From: an uncultured beta proteobacterium
Lineage (GTDB): Bacteria; Pseudomonadota; Gammaproteobacteria; Burkholderiales; Rhodocyclaceae
Direction: 5' to 3'
NCBI GenBank assembly: GCA_903916205.1
Contig: CAIWVX010000120.1
Location: 1 to 18,047, forward strand
DNA: 18,047 nt
The stretch's first letter is position 1. Each line of letters begins with the position of its first letter. Under the pieces are notes generated by a model. That model saw only the letters and a program-made list of their open reading frames with translations. It did not search any database and was not told where the DNA came from. Of this stretch, positions 1-7,183 are shown piece after piece. Both the position numbers and the translations under genes were made by a program.

Positions 1-53
1 AAAAACTGGTAGCATGAAATCCGTCCTTTGGCAGACGAAAAACCGAGGGAAGC

Positions 54-683
54 TCACCATTCTGGAAGGTCGGTATGCCCCCATCCATTAAAAATATAGC
101 CCAGAGTGCCCCCTACCGCGATTGGAAAACCGACGGCCGCCGAGGTGCCAATGGCGTGTTGCACGCGAACGTTACACCAGGTTAAAAAAGGCACGGTAAT
201 GGCCGCGCCACCAACTGAAACCAGTGATGAAATAAATCCTATGAAGGTTCCCACCGCAAGAACGCCGGCGTTCCGAGGAATCTCTCTCGATGGTTTTGGT
301 TTGAAATTAAGAATGAGCTGCATGGCGACAAAACAGGTAAAGCCAGTGAAGATAATCCCCAGCACCTTGGTTGAAATTTGTGCCGCAAAATAAGTACCCA
401 GCAAGGTTCCAAAAAGAATTCCAGGCGTAATTTGGCGCACAACTTTCCAGATTACGGCATGGTGTTTATGGTGGGCGCGCAAGCTGGCCAGAGACGTAAA
501 CAAAATGCTGGCCATTGAGGTGCCTAGCGCCATGTGCAGCACTTCATTCGGCGGAAAACCCGCCTGAGAGGCATAGATAAATGTCAGCGTCGGAGCCATG
601 ATTAAGCCGCCGCCAATCCCTAACAGGCCGGCCGAAAACCCGGTAAAAACACCAAGACTGATATAAATCCACCACCCATTCAT
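54..683 (-). CDS. TauE/SafE-family permease, C-terminally truncated
   Basis: Integral inner-membrane protein of the TauE/SafE (DUF81) family, whose members are proposed to export sulfite, sulfoacetate or other small organic anions. What is seen: a glycine-rich first helix (FTGFSAGLLGIGGGLIMAP, residues 13-31) and its internal duplicate (FIGFISSLVSVGGAAITVP, about residues 147-165), the two half-repeats typical of the family, with several hydrophobic helices between. It stops after 209 residues, whereas the family usually has about 240-270, so the last two helices are missing. The TGA directly follows GHTDLPEW, a point where homologues normally continue with a further helix. In the same frame just after the stop I read ASLGF, which resembles the expected continuation, but the sequence then diverges. 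The start is ATG 683 with a weak ribosome binding site. It lies 117 bp downstream of hydE on the same strand. Substrate unknown; family call fairly sure, functionality doubtful. Confidence 0.75.
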   Translation of the reverse strand: MNGWWIYISLGVFTGFSAGLLGIGGGLIMAPTLTFIYASQAGFPPNEVLHMALGTSMASILFTSLASLRAHHKHHAVIWKVVRQITPGILFGTLLGTYFAAQISTKVLGIIFTGFTCFVAMQLILNFKPKPSREIPRNAGVLAVGTFIGFISSLVSVGGAAITVPFLTWCNVRVQHAIGTSAAVGFPIAVGGTLGYIFNGWGHTDLPEW

Positions 684-744
684 AAGGATTCCGATTGTTG
701 AAAGATGACTACGGGTTAAAACGTGTGCGCATAGAAAAATTGAA

Positions 745-756
745 TCCGCCGGCGGA
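745..756. repeat. 12-bp perfect palindrome between hydE and the permease
   Basis: TCCGCCGGCGGA is self-complementary. On the minus strand it is followed a few bases later by a short T-rich stretch (TTCAATTTTT), so it could be a weak terminator behind hydE or a protein-binding palindrome. The possible hairpin has almost no loop, so this is only a note. Confidence 0.3.
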
Positions 757-800
757 AGAACGCCTTGCGCTACGATAGATTCTCCCGTTTCACTAAATGC

Positions 801-1961
801 TCACGAGGGTTTTGAATCGCCCCAGGCATTTTTAAGCGTTCGACGGCCAACAGAGGTGATACGGTTTTCGAGGCAACTCGCGCATTGTCCGGCGCTATCC
901 TCTAAGCAGGGTTTGCCGTCGTAAAGCGTGTATTGATGACGGACATGGAGCGGCGTGGCTTGCGGCATGATGACGTTAGCACCAAAACGCAGACCTTGTT
1001 CGCGTCCGTCGGCGGCCAGTGTTTGCAGGGCGGTGGTGGCGGCAATGTTGATCTCTGGCAGTAACAAGCGAGTGGCGGCGATCATCCGTAAAGCCAGTTG
1101 CAGGCGTGTCTCCAAGTCAGGAATCGCTGTACTGTCGGTGAGTAGCGACTGTTGGTGTGGGATGTACGGCCCCATGCCAATCATGTCAGCACCGATGTCA
1201 CGGAAGAACAACAAGTCGTCGACGAGATCATCAAGCGTCTGTTCTGGTAGTCCGATCATGACGCCCGTGCCGACCCGATAGCCAATTTTCTTCAGGGTTT
1301 TCAGACAGTTTACGCGAGATTCAAAGGTCTGATTTTCGGGGTGCAAAGCGGCGAATAATCGCGGCGACGAGGTTTCCATGCGCAGTAAATAGCGGTGCGC
1401 ACCGGCTTCGAACCAGGTCGCGTAGGTCTTGGCCGATTGCTCGCCGACGCATAAGGTAATACCCACGCCTTGGGGCAGTTCGGCGCTCTGGGTTTCAGCC
1501 TTGATGGCTTGAATGGCTTCGTTGACAAAGCGCGTGAACTTGGCGTCGCGGCGTTCGCCTGATTGCAGAACCACCGATCCGTAGCCTTGTTCGCCGCACC
1601 ATTTAGCGGTGGCGACGATCTCCTCGAGTTTCAAAGTGTAACGTTTTGGCGCTTTATTGCTGCGCCGAATGCCGCAGTAATAGCAATCGGCGATGCAACG
1701 ATTAGAGAATTCAATCAAACCACGTAACCGCACGGTATCGCCGCCGTGCTTTAGCAAGGTTTGCTCTGCCGCCTGGCGGATAACTTCAATTTCCTCAGGA
1801 TGCTGTGCGGCTAGGATTCGCCTCAATGTCTCTCGCTCAGGGCGACCATTGGCCAGTGTTGCCGCAAGTTCCTGCGCCTTCACGCTCACGGGGCTCACGG
1901 CCTTAGCCAAGGATTTTGATTTGATCCATTCGATACGGATGGGGGCGTTAGGGTGGGTCAT
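801..1961 (-). CDS. hydE: [FeFe]-hydrogenase maturase HydE (radical SAM)
   Basis: Radical SAM enzyme of the HydE branch of the BioB/HydE/HydG/PylB group. In the known pathway HydE acts on the Fe(CO)2(CN)-cysteine synthon made by HydG, before HydF-borne assembly of the H-cluster of [FeFe] hydrogenase. Seen: the radical-SAM motif NRCIADCYYCG with Cys89, Cys93 and Cys96; VVLQSGE and RYLLRMETSSP as in HydE; GVMIGLPEQTLDDLVDDL; and GANVIMPQATP near the C-terminus. Three C-terminal cysteines (352, 360, 363) have the 8/3 spacing of the second cluster site described for the Thermotoga enzyme. I place the start at ATG 1961 because AAAGGAAA sits just before it; an upstream ATG at 2009 would add 16 atypical residues. 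Length 386 residues, somewhat longer at the N-terminus than typical. hydA, hydF and hydG are not in the window. A HydE-like paralogue with another substrate cannot be excluded. Confidence 0.9.
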   Translation of the reverse strand: MTHPNAPIRIEWIKSKSLAKAVSPVSVKAQELAATLANGRPERETLRRILAAQHPEEIEVIRQAAEQTLLKHGGDTVRLRGLIEFSNRCIADCYYCGIRRSNKAPKRYTLKLEEIVATAKWCGEQGYGSVVLQSGERRDAKFTRFVNEAIQAIKAETQSAELPQGVGITLCVGEQSAKTYATWFEAGAHRYLLRMETSSPRLFAALHPENQTFESRVNCLKTLKKIGYRVGTGVMIGLPEQTLDDLVDDLLFFRDIGADMIGMGPYIPHQQSLLTDSTAIPDLETRLQLALRMIAATRLLLPEINIAATTALQTLAADGREQGLRFGANVIMPQATPLHVRHQYTLYDGKPCLEDSAGQCASCLENRITSVGRRTLKNAWGDSKPS

Positions 1962-2017
1962 GTTTCCTTTGCGTTTTTCTGCGCATTGAGCGCTTGAGAA
2001 AATATGCATAACTCTTT

Positions 2018-2045
2018 ACCACAAAGACATAGCGGCACAGAGGTT
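2018..2045. repeat. Diverged half-copy of an 'ACCGCAAAGGCGCAAAG'-type repeat
   Basis: The hydE/ATP-grasp intergenic region carries ACCACAAAGACATAGCGGCAC, which resembles one arm of the inverted repeat at 15977-16059 (ACCGCGAAGGCGCAAAG). Only one arm is visible here. Similar purine-rich 'CCACAAAGACACAAAGG' repeats are scattered in many proteobacterial genomes. Relationship inferred by eye. Confidence 0.35.
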
Positions 2046-2144
2046 TCGCAGGTTAAATATTATAGAATACGAGCTTGCTCCGCCACGCCGTATACCCAAG
2101 CCTTGGGCAGCGACATCGTTGAGCCATTTTAATACAGGATATTG

Positions 2145-3371
2145 ATGAATGACCCCGTGTCGCAGATAGACCTTCCTTTTATTGGCCTTGCGCCATTTTT
2201 GCGCATGAGCATTGCGGGTGAAGACATTCAGGCCAGAGGGCAAGTTCTGCTGGACAAGATTCAACATTATCCTGACGACGCCAATTTGTGGATGAACCTG
2301 TCCACCGCCATGCTATGCCTCGGGAAAAGCCAGCTCGGCTTGTCACTTCAGTCGGAAGCCTTAGCCATGAGGTCGGTCTATCATTTAGCGGCCGCTCAAC
2401 AACCGGCCCGCTTGACGCTACTGATGCTGATGGCACCAGGCGATCTAGCGGCAAATACCCCGCTCGATTGTCTGTTGGAGAATTCAGATATCAATCTGAT
2501 TTTTTATTACCTGCTGCCCGGAGACCCTTTTGCGGCAGAGATTCCAAAGCACGATATCCTGCTCGTGGCGATCAGCGAAACCGATGAAAATCGTCAATTA
2601 CTGACCTTCCTCGAAAATCATCTGCTCAATTGGCCGGTACCCGTCATCAATGCGCCGCAACACATCCCAACCGTCGGACGCAATGTCGCTTCTGCGCTGC
2701 TGACGGGTGCGCCAGGTTTGATTATTCCGCCAAGTTTCCGGATTTCTCGCAAGCAACTGGAATTGCTGGCAGAAGATTCGGGTTCACCTAGTCGCTTGAT
2801 TGACGCTTGCAACTTCCCCGTCATCCTGCGCCCGATTGATTCTCATGCCGGGCGGGATCTTGCCCGAATTGGTGATTGGGCTGACTTGTCGAGCTATCTT
2901 TCGCGGGTGGCTGATACCGAGTTTTTTGTCTCGGAATTTATCGATTACCGCAGTCAAGACGGCTTGTTCAGAAAATTCCGTGTCGCCTTAATTGACGGCG
3001 TTCCCTACGCTTGCCACATGGCCGTGTCCGAGCACTGGATGATTCATTACGTTAATGCCGGGATGTACGAAGAAGCGGCCAAGAGGATTGAGGAAGCAAC
3101 TTTCATGGAAAATTTTGCGGCATTTGCCCGACAACATCAAGCGGCACTGAACGCCATTGACCAACGCACGGGACTTGATTATCTCTGTATCGATTGTGCG
3201 GAAATGCCAAATGGCGAGTTACTCATTTTTGAGATTGATCACGCCATGGTGGTACATGCCATGGATAGCCAAGCTCTTTTCCCCTACAAGCAACAACATA
3301 TGCAAAAGGTGCAGACCGCATTCAGAGATTTTCTGCTCCGTCGCCAAGCCGAAGCGGTCTCAGCACAATGA
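2145..3371 (+). CDS. TPR-like N-terminus fused to an ATP-grasp (RimK-like) domain
   Basis: Predicted cytoplasmic ligase of 408 residues. The N-terminal part (about residues 25-80) reads like one or two TPR helical hairpins (QVLLDKIQHYPDDANLWMNL, then SLQSEALAMRS). A middle Rossmann-like segment follows (DILLVAISETDENRQLL; PVPVINAPQHIPTVGRN), a normal pre-ATP-grasp layout. The ATP-grasp fold covers roughly residues 185-400: FPVILRPIDSHAGRDL for the nucleotide-binding lysine/arginine strand and glycine loop, FFVSEFIDYRSQDGLFRKFR for the hinge, and LLIFEIDHAMVVH for the metal-binding strand, where homologues often have E-x-N; here D replaces N. ATP-grasp enzymes join a carboxylate to an amine or thiol through an acyl-phosphate. 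The start is ATG 2145, with AGGA at 2136-2139; a TTG one codon earlier is less likely. Its stop overlaps the next start (ATGA), so it is probably co-translated with the SerC-type aminotransferase. Substrate not recognised. Confidence 0.8.
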   Translation: MNDPVSQIDLPFIGLAPFLRMSIAGEDIQARGQVLLDKIQHYPDDANLWMNLSTAMLCLGKSQLGLSLQSEALAMRSVYHLAAAQQPARLTLLMLMAPGDLAANTPLDCLLENSDINLIFYYLLPGDPFAAEIPKHDILLVAISETDENRQLLTFLENHLLNWPVPVINAPQHIPTVGRNVASALLTGAPGLIIPPSFRISRKQLELLAEDSGSPSRLIDACNFPVILRPIDSHAGRDLARIGDWADLSSYLSRVADTEFFVSEFIDYRSQDGLFRKFRVALIDGVPYACHMAVSEHWMIHYVNAGMYEEAAKRIEEATFMENFAAFARQHQAALNAIDQRTGLDYLCIDCAEMPNGELLIFEIDHAMVVHAMDSQALFPYKQQHMQKVQTAFRDFLLRRQAEAVSAQ

Positions 3372-4462
3372 AACCCAAAAATGATCTGAATTTTTCCGGC
3401 GGCCCAGGGGCGCTGCCGGAGTGTGTGCTGACTCAGCTTAGCGAAGCACTGATCGAGGTGCCGGAGATGGGCCTTTCCGTCCTCGGAATCAGCCATCGTT
3501 CCGATTGGTTTGCGGCGATTGTCAGTGAACTTGAAAACAATATTCGAGCATTGCTGGGTTTAGGTACGCATTACCATGTGTTATTTTTGCAAGGCGGTGC
3601 CACTCAGCAATTCTCGATGATTCCGATGAGCTTGCTACCGGGCCATACGTCGCCTGCGGAGTACCTGCACACCGGATATTGGAGCGGTAAGGCTATTCCA
3701 GAAGCCCAGCGTCAAGGCTCAGTGCGGGTGCTTTGGAGCGGTGCCCAGAGTGGTTTTTCAAGCTTGCCTAGCGACGCTGAACTTCCTTTTTCCGCCGATG
3801 CTCCGTACCTGCATTATGTGTCCAATGAAACGGTTGAGGGCCTTCAATTTCAACGAGTTATCGGGCGCAATGATGTCCTCCGGGTTTGCGATATGTCGTC
3901 CGACTTTCTCTCAAAGCCTTGCGAAGCCGAGCAATTTTCGTTGATCTACGCCCATGCCCAGAAAAACATCGGCCCCGCTGGCGTGACGGTAGTTTTAGTG
4001 CGTGATGAGGTGATCGCAAATTCTCCAGCGGGGCTGCCAGGATTCCTCGATTACCGCAGTCATGCCAGTACCCATTCCAATTTCAATACGCCGCCGGTTT
4101 TTGCAATCTACACCGTCTTGCTGGTCAGCCGCTGGCTGATCAACGAAATTGGCGGGCTGGAATCTATGGATCGGATTAACCGCCAAAAAGCCGCATTGCT
4201 CTACCGTGTACTCGATACCAGTGATGGTTTTTACCGAGGGCGAGCTAGACTGGAAGATCGCTCGCTGATGAATATCACCTTCAACCTACCGTCGCCGGAA
4301 ATGGAGCAAGGTTTCCTTTTGGCAGCGCACGCCGCTGGATTTTCGGGCCTTGGTGGTCACCGCTCCATCGGAGGCCTGAGGGCCTCAATTTACAATGCCA
4401 TGACACTGGCTGCGGTTGAAAAACTAGCTGACTTTATGACGCATTTCCGGCGTAAAAAGTAG
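3368..4462 (+). CDS. serC: Phosphoserine aminotransferase (SerC family)
   Basis: PLP-dependent class V aminotransferase, 364 residues, the usual SerC length. SerC converts 3-phosphohydroxypyruvate and glutamate to O-phosphoserine in serine synthesis, and also serves the phosphohydroxythreonine step of PLP synthesis. Seen: N-terminal NFSGGPGALP; SHRS with His43-Arg44 (substrate phosphate side); GYWSGKAI; SNETVEG; DMSSDFLS; AQKNIGPAG with the PLP lysine at Lys199; FNTPPVFAIY; and the C-terminal GGHRSIGGLRASIYNAM carrying the carboxylate-binding arginine. All key residues of the E. coli enzyme that I can place are kept. It overlaps the ATP-grasp gene by four bases. In many betaproteobacteria serC sits in the gyrA-serC-pheA-aroA block, so this location is unusual. 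It may be the housekeeping enzyme or a paralogue serving the ATP-grasp partner. Confidence 0.85.
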   Translation: MKPKNDLNFSGGPGALPECVLTQLSEALIEVPEMGLSVLGISHRSDWFAAIVSELENNIRALLGLGTHYHVLFLQGGATQQFSMIPMSLLPGHTSPAEYLHTGYWSGKAIPEAQRQGSVRVLWSGAQSGFSSLPSDAELPFSADAPYLHYVSNETVEGLQFQRVIGRNDVLRVCDMSSDFLSKPCEAEQFSLIYAHAQKNIGPAGVTVVLVRDEVIANSPAGLPGFLDYRSHASTHSNFNTPPVFAIYTVLLVSRWLINEIGGLESMDRINRQKAALLYRVLDTSDGFYRGRARLEDRSLMNITFNLPSPEMEQGFLLAAHAAGFSGLGGHRSIGGLRASIYNAMTLAAVEKLADFMTHFRRKK

Positions 4463-4488
4463 GGTAGAAATGATTTGAATCTCGTTCG

Positions 4489-4516
4489 TAGCTACCGGCA
4501 TGAATGTCTGTAGCTA
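4489..4516. terminator. Inverted repeat between convergent serC and ylqF
   Basis: TAGCTAC (4489-4495) and GTAGCTA (4510-4516) are perfect 7-bp arms around a 14-base spacer, in the short gap where the two convergent genes end; the second arm includes the ylqF stop codon. There is no T-run on either side, so a bidirectional terminator is only a possibility. Confidence 0.3.
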
Positions 4517-5395
4517 ATTAGTGGCTTTCGTTGCGGTTTTTTGCGCGAGCATTTCACGTCGGGAGTCCGGTGTTTCAAGGCTGATACGTCCGAGCTTACC
4601 GTCGCGGTAATCCTGCAAAAGCACCATTGACGCTTTTTCGAAATCCGGGTCGCCACCGCGCATCAGCAAACCACGCCGCCGGGCCACGCCTTCAACAACC
4701 GCGACACTATCCATCTCATCTACGGCCAAGCCATAACGTGTCGCTAATTGCTCCGGGTAGCGTAACAACAGGAGACCGGCCAAAAAGACCGCTACTTCCT
4801 CGTCGATGATGGCATTACGGCCAATGGCATGGCTGGCTGCGAGCATCCAGCCATCGCTCTCATGTTCGATCTTTGGCCACATCAATCCAGGCGTGTCGAT
4901 AATCGAATGGCGCACACTGATTTGATGAACTTGCTGCGATTTTGTGACCGCAGGCTCATCGCCAACCTTGGCAATTTTGCGCTTGACTAGCGCATTCATT
5001 AGCGTCGATTTTCCGACATTAGGAATGCCCATGATCATCATGCGCAAGGGTTTGATATTGTCATTGCGGTGTGGCGCAAGACTCTGACATAGGGCTGGAA
5101 GACGAGCCACTTCGCCCTTATTTTTACTGGATAGCGCCACCGCCTTGACGCCGGGTTGAGCGTCGTAAAAAGCGATCCAGGCTTTGCTCGCTTCGGGATC
5201 GGCCAGATCGGATTTATTCAATACTTTGAGGCACGGGCGCTGACGGAACAAACGCAGTTCGTGCACGATTGGATTGGTGCTCGCTTCAGGCAGACGCGCA
5301 TCGACCACCTCGATTACCACATCGATTGACGCCATCGTTTCGGCTGCTTTTTTGCGTGCCGAGGTCATGTGACCGGGATACCACTGAATTGCCAT
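4514..5395 (-). CDS. ylqF: Ribosome biogenesis GTPase YlqF/RbgA
   Basis: Circularly permuted GTPase of the YlqF/YawG family, 293 residues. In Bacillus RbgA acts late in 50S subunit assembly; the proteobacterial members are presumed to do a similar job. Seen: N-terminal QWYPGHMTSARKK typical of YlqF; VIEVVDARLPEASTNP; then the GTPase motifs in permuted order, G4 NKSD (60-63), G5-like SSK (89-91), G1 GIPNVGKST (123-131) and G3 DTPG (167-170), followed by the helical C-terminal domain. I start at ATG 5395 because the protein then begins MAIQWYPGHM, as homologues do; a TTG at 5407 would add four residues. No strong ribosome binding site is visible. It is divergent from the methyltransferase gene at 5488, with 92 bp between them for both promoters. 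Confidence 0.93.
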   Translation of the reverse strand: MAIQWYPGHMTSARKKAAETMASIDVVIEVVDARLPEASTNPIVHELRLFRQRPCLKVLNKSDLADPEASKAWIAFYDAQPGVKAVALSSKNKGEVARLPALCQSLAPHRNDNIKPLRMMIMGIPNVGKSTLMNALVKRKIAKVGDEPAVTKSQQVHQISVRHSIIDTPGLMWPKIEHESDGWMLAASHAIGRNAIIDEEVAVFLAGLLLLRYPEQLATRYGLAVDEMDSVAVVEGVARRRGLLMRGGDPDFEKASMVLLQDYRDGKLGRISLETPDSRREMLAQKTATKATN

Positions 5396-5487
5396 AAGAC
5401 GCCGCAACGATAAAAGATCGACATTATCCCATCAGTCAGAGCCCTTCTCCGTGCATTTCACCGCTTTGCGATTAAAATGCTTGGCTT

Positions 5488-6342
5488 ATGAAAAAACCTG
5501 TGACGTCTCTACCGCCGGAAATCCGCCCTGAGCAATCGGTCGAATTGCTGAAGGAACTGCATATCCTGACGCGTGATGGCACGCTGAATCAGGACAGCCG
5601 TCGTAAGTTAAAGCAGGTTAATCACCTGACCCATTTTATTAAGCCATTAATCGACGAGTTGCTGACGGATTCTGACGAAATTACCTTAGTCGATCATGGT
5701 GCAGGGAAATCGTATCTTGGTTTTATTCTCTATGACCTGTTTTTTAAGTTACAGGAAAACGGCCATATTTTCGGTATAGAAACTCGCCAGGAACTTGTCG
5801 ATAAATCCGTTGCGTTGGCGCAACGCTTGGATTTCAAGCGTATGAGTTTTCTCAATTTGAGTGTCGAAAAATCGATTACTTCGACCGCTTTGCCCGTGCG
5901 CATCGACATCGTCACCGCATTGCACGCATGCGATACCGCCACCGATGACGCCATTCGTTTTGCCCTGCACAAGCAGTCGAAATTTCTCGTCCTGGTTCCC
6001 TGTTGTCAAGCGGAGGTGGCGAGCGTGTTGCGTAAGCATAAGAACGCTTCGTTCGCGAAAACATCGCTTTCCGAATTATGGCGTCATCCGCTCCATACCC
6101 GTGAATTCGGCAGCCAGCTCACCAACGTTTTGCGCTGCCTACAACTTGAAGCCCAAGGTTATCAGGTAACGGTCACTGAATTGGTCGCTTGGGAACACTC
6201 AATGAAAAACGAGTTGATTATCGCTCGTCAAACTGGGCAAGTACGTCAGAACGCAGAAAGCCGATTGGCTGACATCTTGCATGAACTTAATCTCGACGAG
6301 TTGCGCGAGCGCTTTATCTATCCCGCAAATTTCGGCGACTAA
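5488..6342 (+). CDS. SAM-dependent methyltransferase (Methyltransf_32-like)
   Basis: Rossmann-type methyltransferase of 284 residues. Seen: the SAM-binding motif VDHGAGKSYLGF (68-79) in place of the usual DxGxGxG; an acidic residue at the end of the second strand (IFGIETRQELVDKS); HACDTATDDAI (146-156) at the position of motif IV; and VLVPCCQ (168-174). The HACDTATD plus PCCQ combination is what I know from the Methyltransf_32 family (GSTCD-like and bacterial relatives), some of which are thought to act on RNA or protein. The actual substrate is unknown. The start is ATG 5488; there is no convincing Shine-Dalgarno sequence, and a TAAAAT only about ten bases upstream leaves the start or promoter open. 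A small membrane protein follows 24 bp downstream, probably in the same transcript. Confidence 0.8.
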   Translation: MKKPVTSLPPEIRPEQSVELLKELHILTRDGTLNQDSRRKLKQVNHLTHFIKPLIDELLTDSDEITLVDHGAGKSYLGFILYDLFFKLQENGHIFGIETRQELVDKSVALAQRLDFKRMSFLNLSVEKSITSTALPVRIDIVTALHACDTATDDAIRFALHKQSKFLVLVPCCQAEVASVLRKHKNASFAKTSLSELWRHPLHTREFGSQLTNVLRCLQLEAQGYQVTVTELVAWEHSMKNELIIARQTGQVRQNAESRLADILHELNLDELRERFIYPANFGD

Positions 6343-6366
6343 CTGAATTTGATATGAGGAAATAAC

Positions 6367-6684
6367 GTGGAAACTTGGATCACCCGTATTGTTGCATTGA
6401 TGTGTGCCGGTGGCAGTAGTGCACTGCTCTGGTTCTTTGGCGTTTTTGTCATCGTACCTTGGCGCGAAGGCCGCATGTTGTCGCTGACCATGACTGAATT
6501 TCAAGTCATCGTTGTTTCATTCTTGGCCGGGATGGCGGTGATGTGGGGCGCTTTACACCTTTTTGGCCTGGCTGATCGCGCAGAGCGCCCCAAGGTCTAC
6601 GCTGCGATACGCTTACTCTTTAGTATCGGTACAATTACCGCCGTCATCAGTGGTGTTTTCTGGGGGCAAACGCACCTGCGGTAA
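6367..6684 (+). CDS. Small three-helix inner-membrane protein
   Basis: A 105-residue hydrophobic protein with three likely transmembrane helices, at about residues 8-32, 44-66 and 80-101, joined by short charged loops (PWREGRM; GLADRAERPKVYAA). It starts at GTG 6367, supported by GAGGA at 6356-6360, and follows the methyltransferase by 24 bp, so the two are probably co-transcribed. I do not recognise the family, and no catalytic or metal-binding motif is evident. It ends just before the convergent gene at 7010-6720. Confidence 0.65.
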   Translation: METWITRIVALMCAGGSSALLWFFGVFVIVPWREGRMLSLTMTEFQVIVVSFLAGMAVMWGALHLFGLADRAERPKVYAAIRLLFSIGTITAVISGVFWGQTHLR

Positions 6685-6719
6685 TTTTTAAAACGACCCG
6701 CTAAAATTTTGGACTGCCT

Positions 6720-7010
6720 TCAGGCGATTGTATTAACCCGAGTACCGACAGTCTGTCCATTGGCATTGACTGATGAACGGCTTTTGGCAGATTCTGGCTG
6801 AGTGTTTGAAACCGCCGTATTTTCAACAACGGACTGGATTTTTCGCGCTTGATTGGCCGCCTCATTTTGCTGAGTTTTTTGGAATTGCTGCGGCTGTTGT
6901 GCCTGCTTATCCTGTTCTGTCTGGCGCATGCGCGCCTTAGACTGAGCATTAAGTGTTGTGGCCGCAAGCTGGGCCGTATTAGGGCGCGATGAAATTGAGG
7001 CGTTTTCCAT
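6720..7010 (-). CDS. Small Gln/Asn-rich conserved hypothetical protein
   Basis: A 96-residue hydrophilic protein. The middle (about residues 27-60) is Gln/Lys/Glu-rich and probably helical or coiled-coil (RQTEQDKQAQQPQQFQKTQQ). The C-terminus ends in VNANGQTVGTRVNTIA, resembling the 'VNxxGQxxGxxxNxxA' tail of small hypothetical proteins that I recall from betaproteobacteria; I know no function for them. No signal peptide or membrane helix is seen. The start is ATG 7010, with GGAGT at 7019-7023 as ribosome binding site. A longer minus-strand frame (7141-6701) overlaps it but looks like random Arg/Ser-rich translation. The gene is monocistronic, between a convergent and a divergent neighbour. 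Confidence 0.65.
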   Translation of the reverse strand: MENASISSRPNTAQLAATTLNAQSKARMRQTEQDKQAQQPQQFQKTQQNEAANQARKIQSVVENTAVSNTQPESAKSRSSVNANGQTVGTRVNTIA

Positions 7011-7183
7011 GATTTATAACTCCGATACAGGGACAATATCCCCTTTGCGTTCATTTTAGAGCATAACGGAATCAACTGCCAAGAAGCTAGTCTGAACAAA
7101 TCACCCTTAGAAGGGCATAATTCTCCTCTTTTGGCCGTCATCTTCCTCGTTTAATTTTCTCTCTTACCCATTCGAAATCAATC

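Noticed and set aside
6701..7141. 146-residue minus-strand frame overlapping the small Gln-rich protein
   Set aside because: Arg/Ser-rich, no domain features and no good start; the 96-residue frame has a ribosome binding site and a plausible conserved tail.
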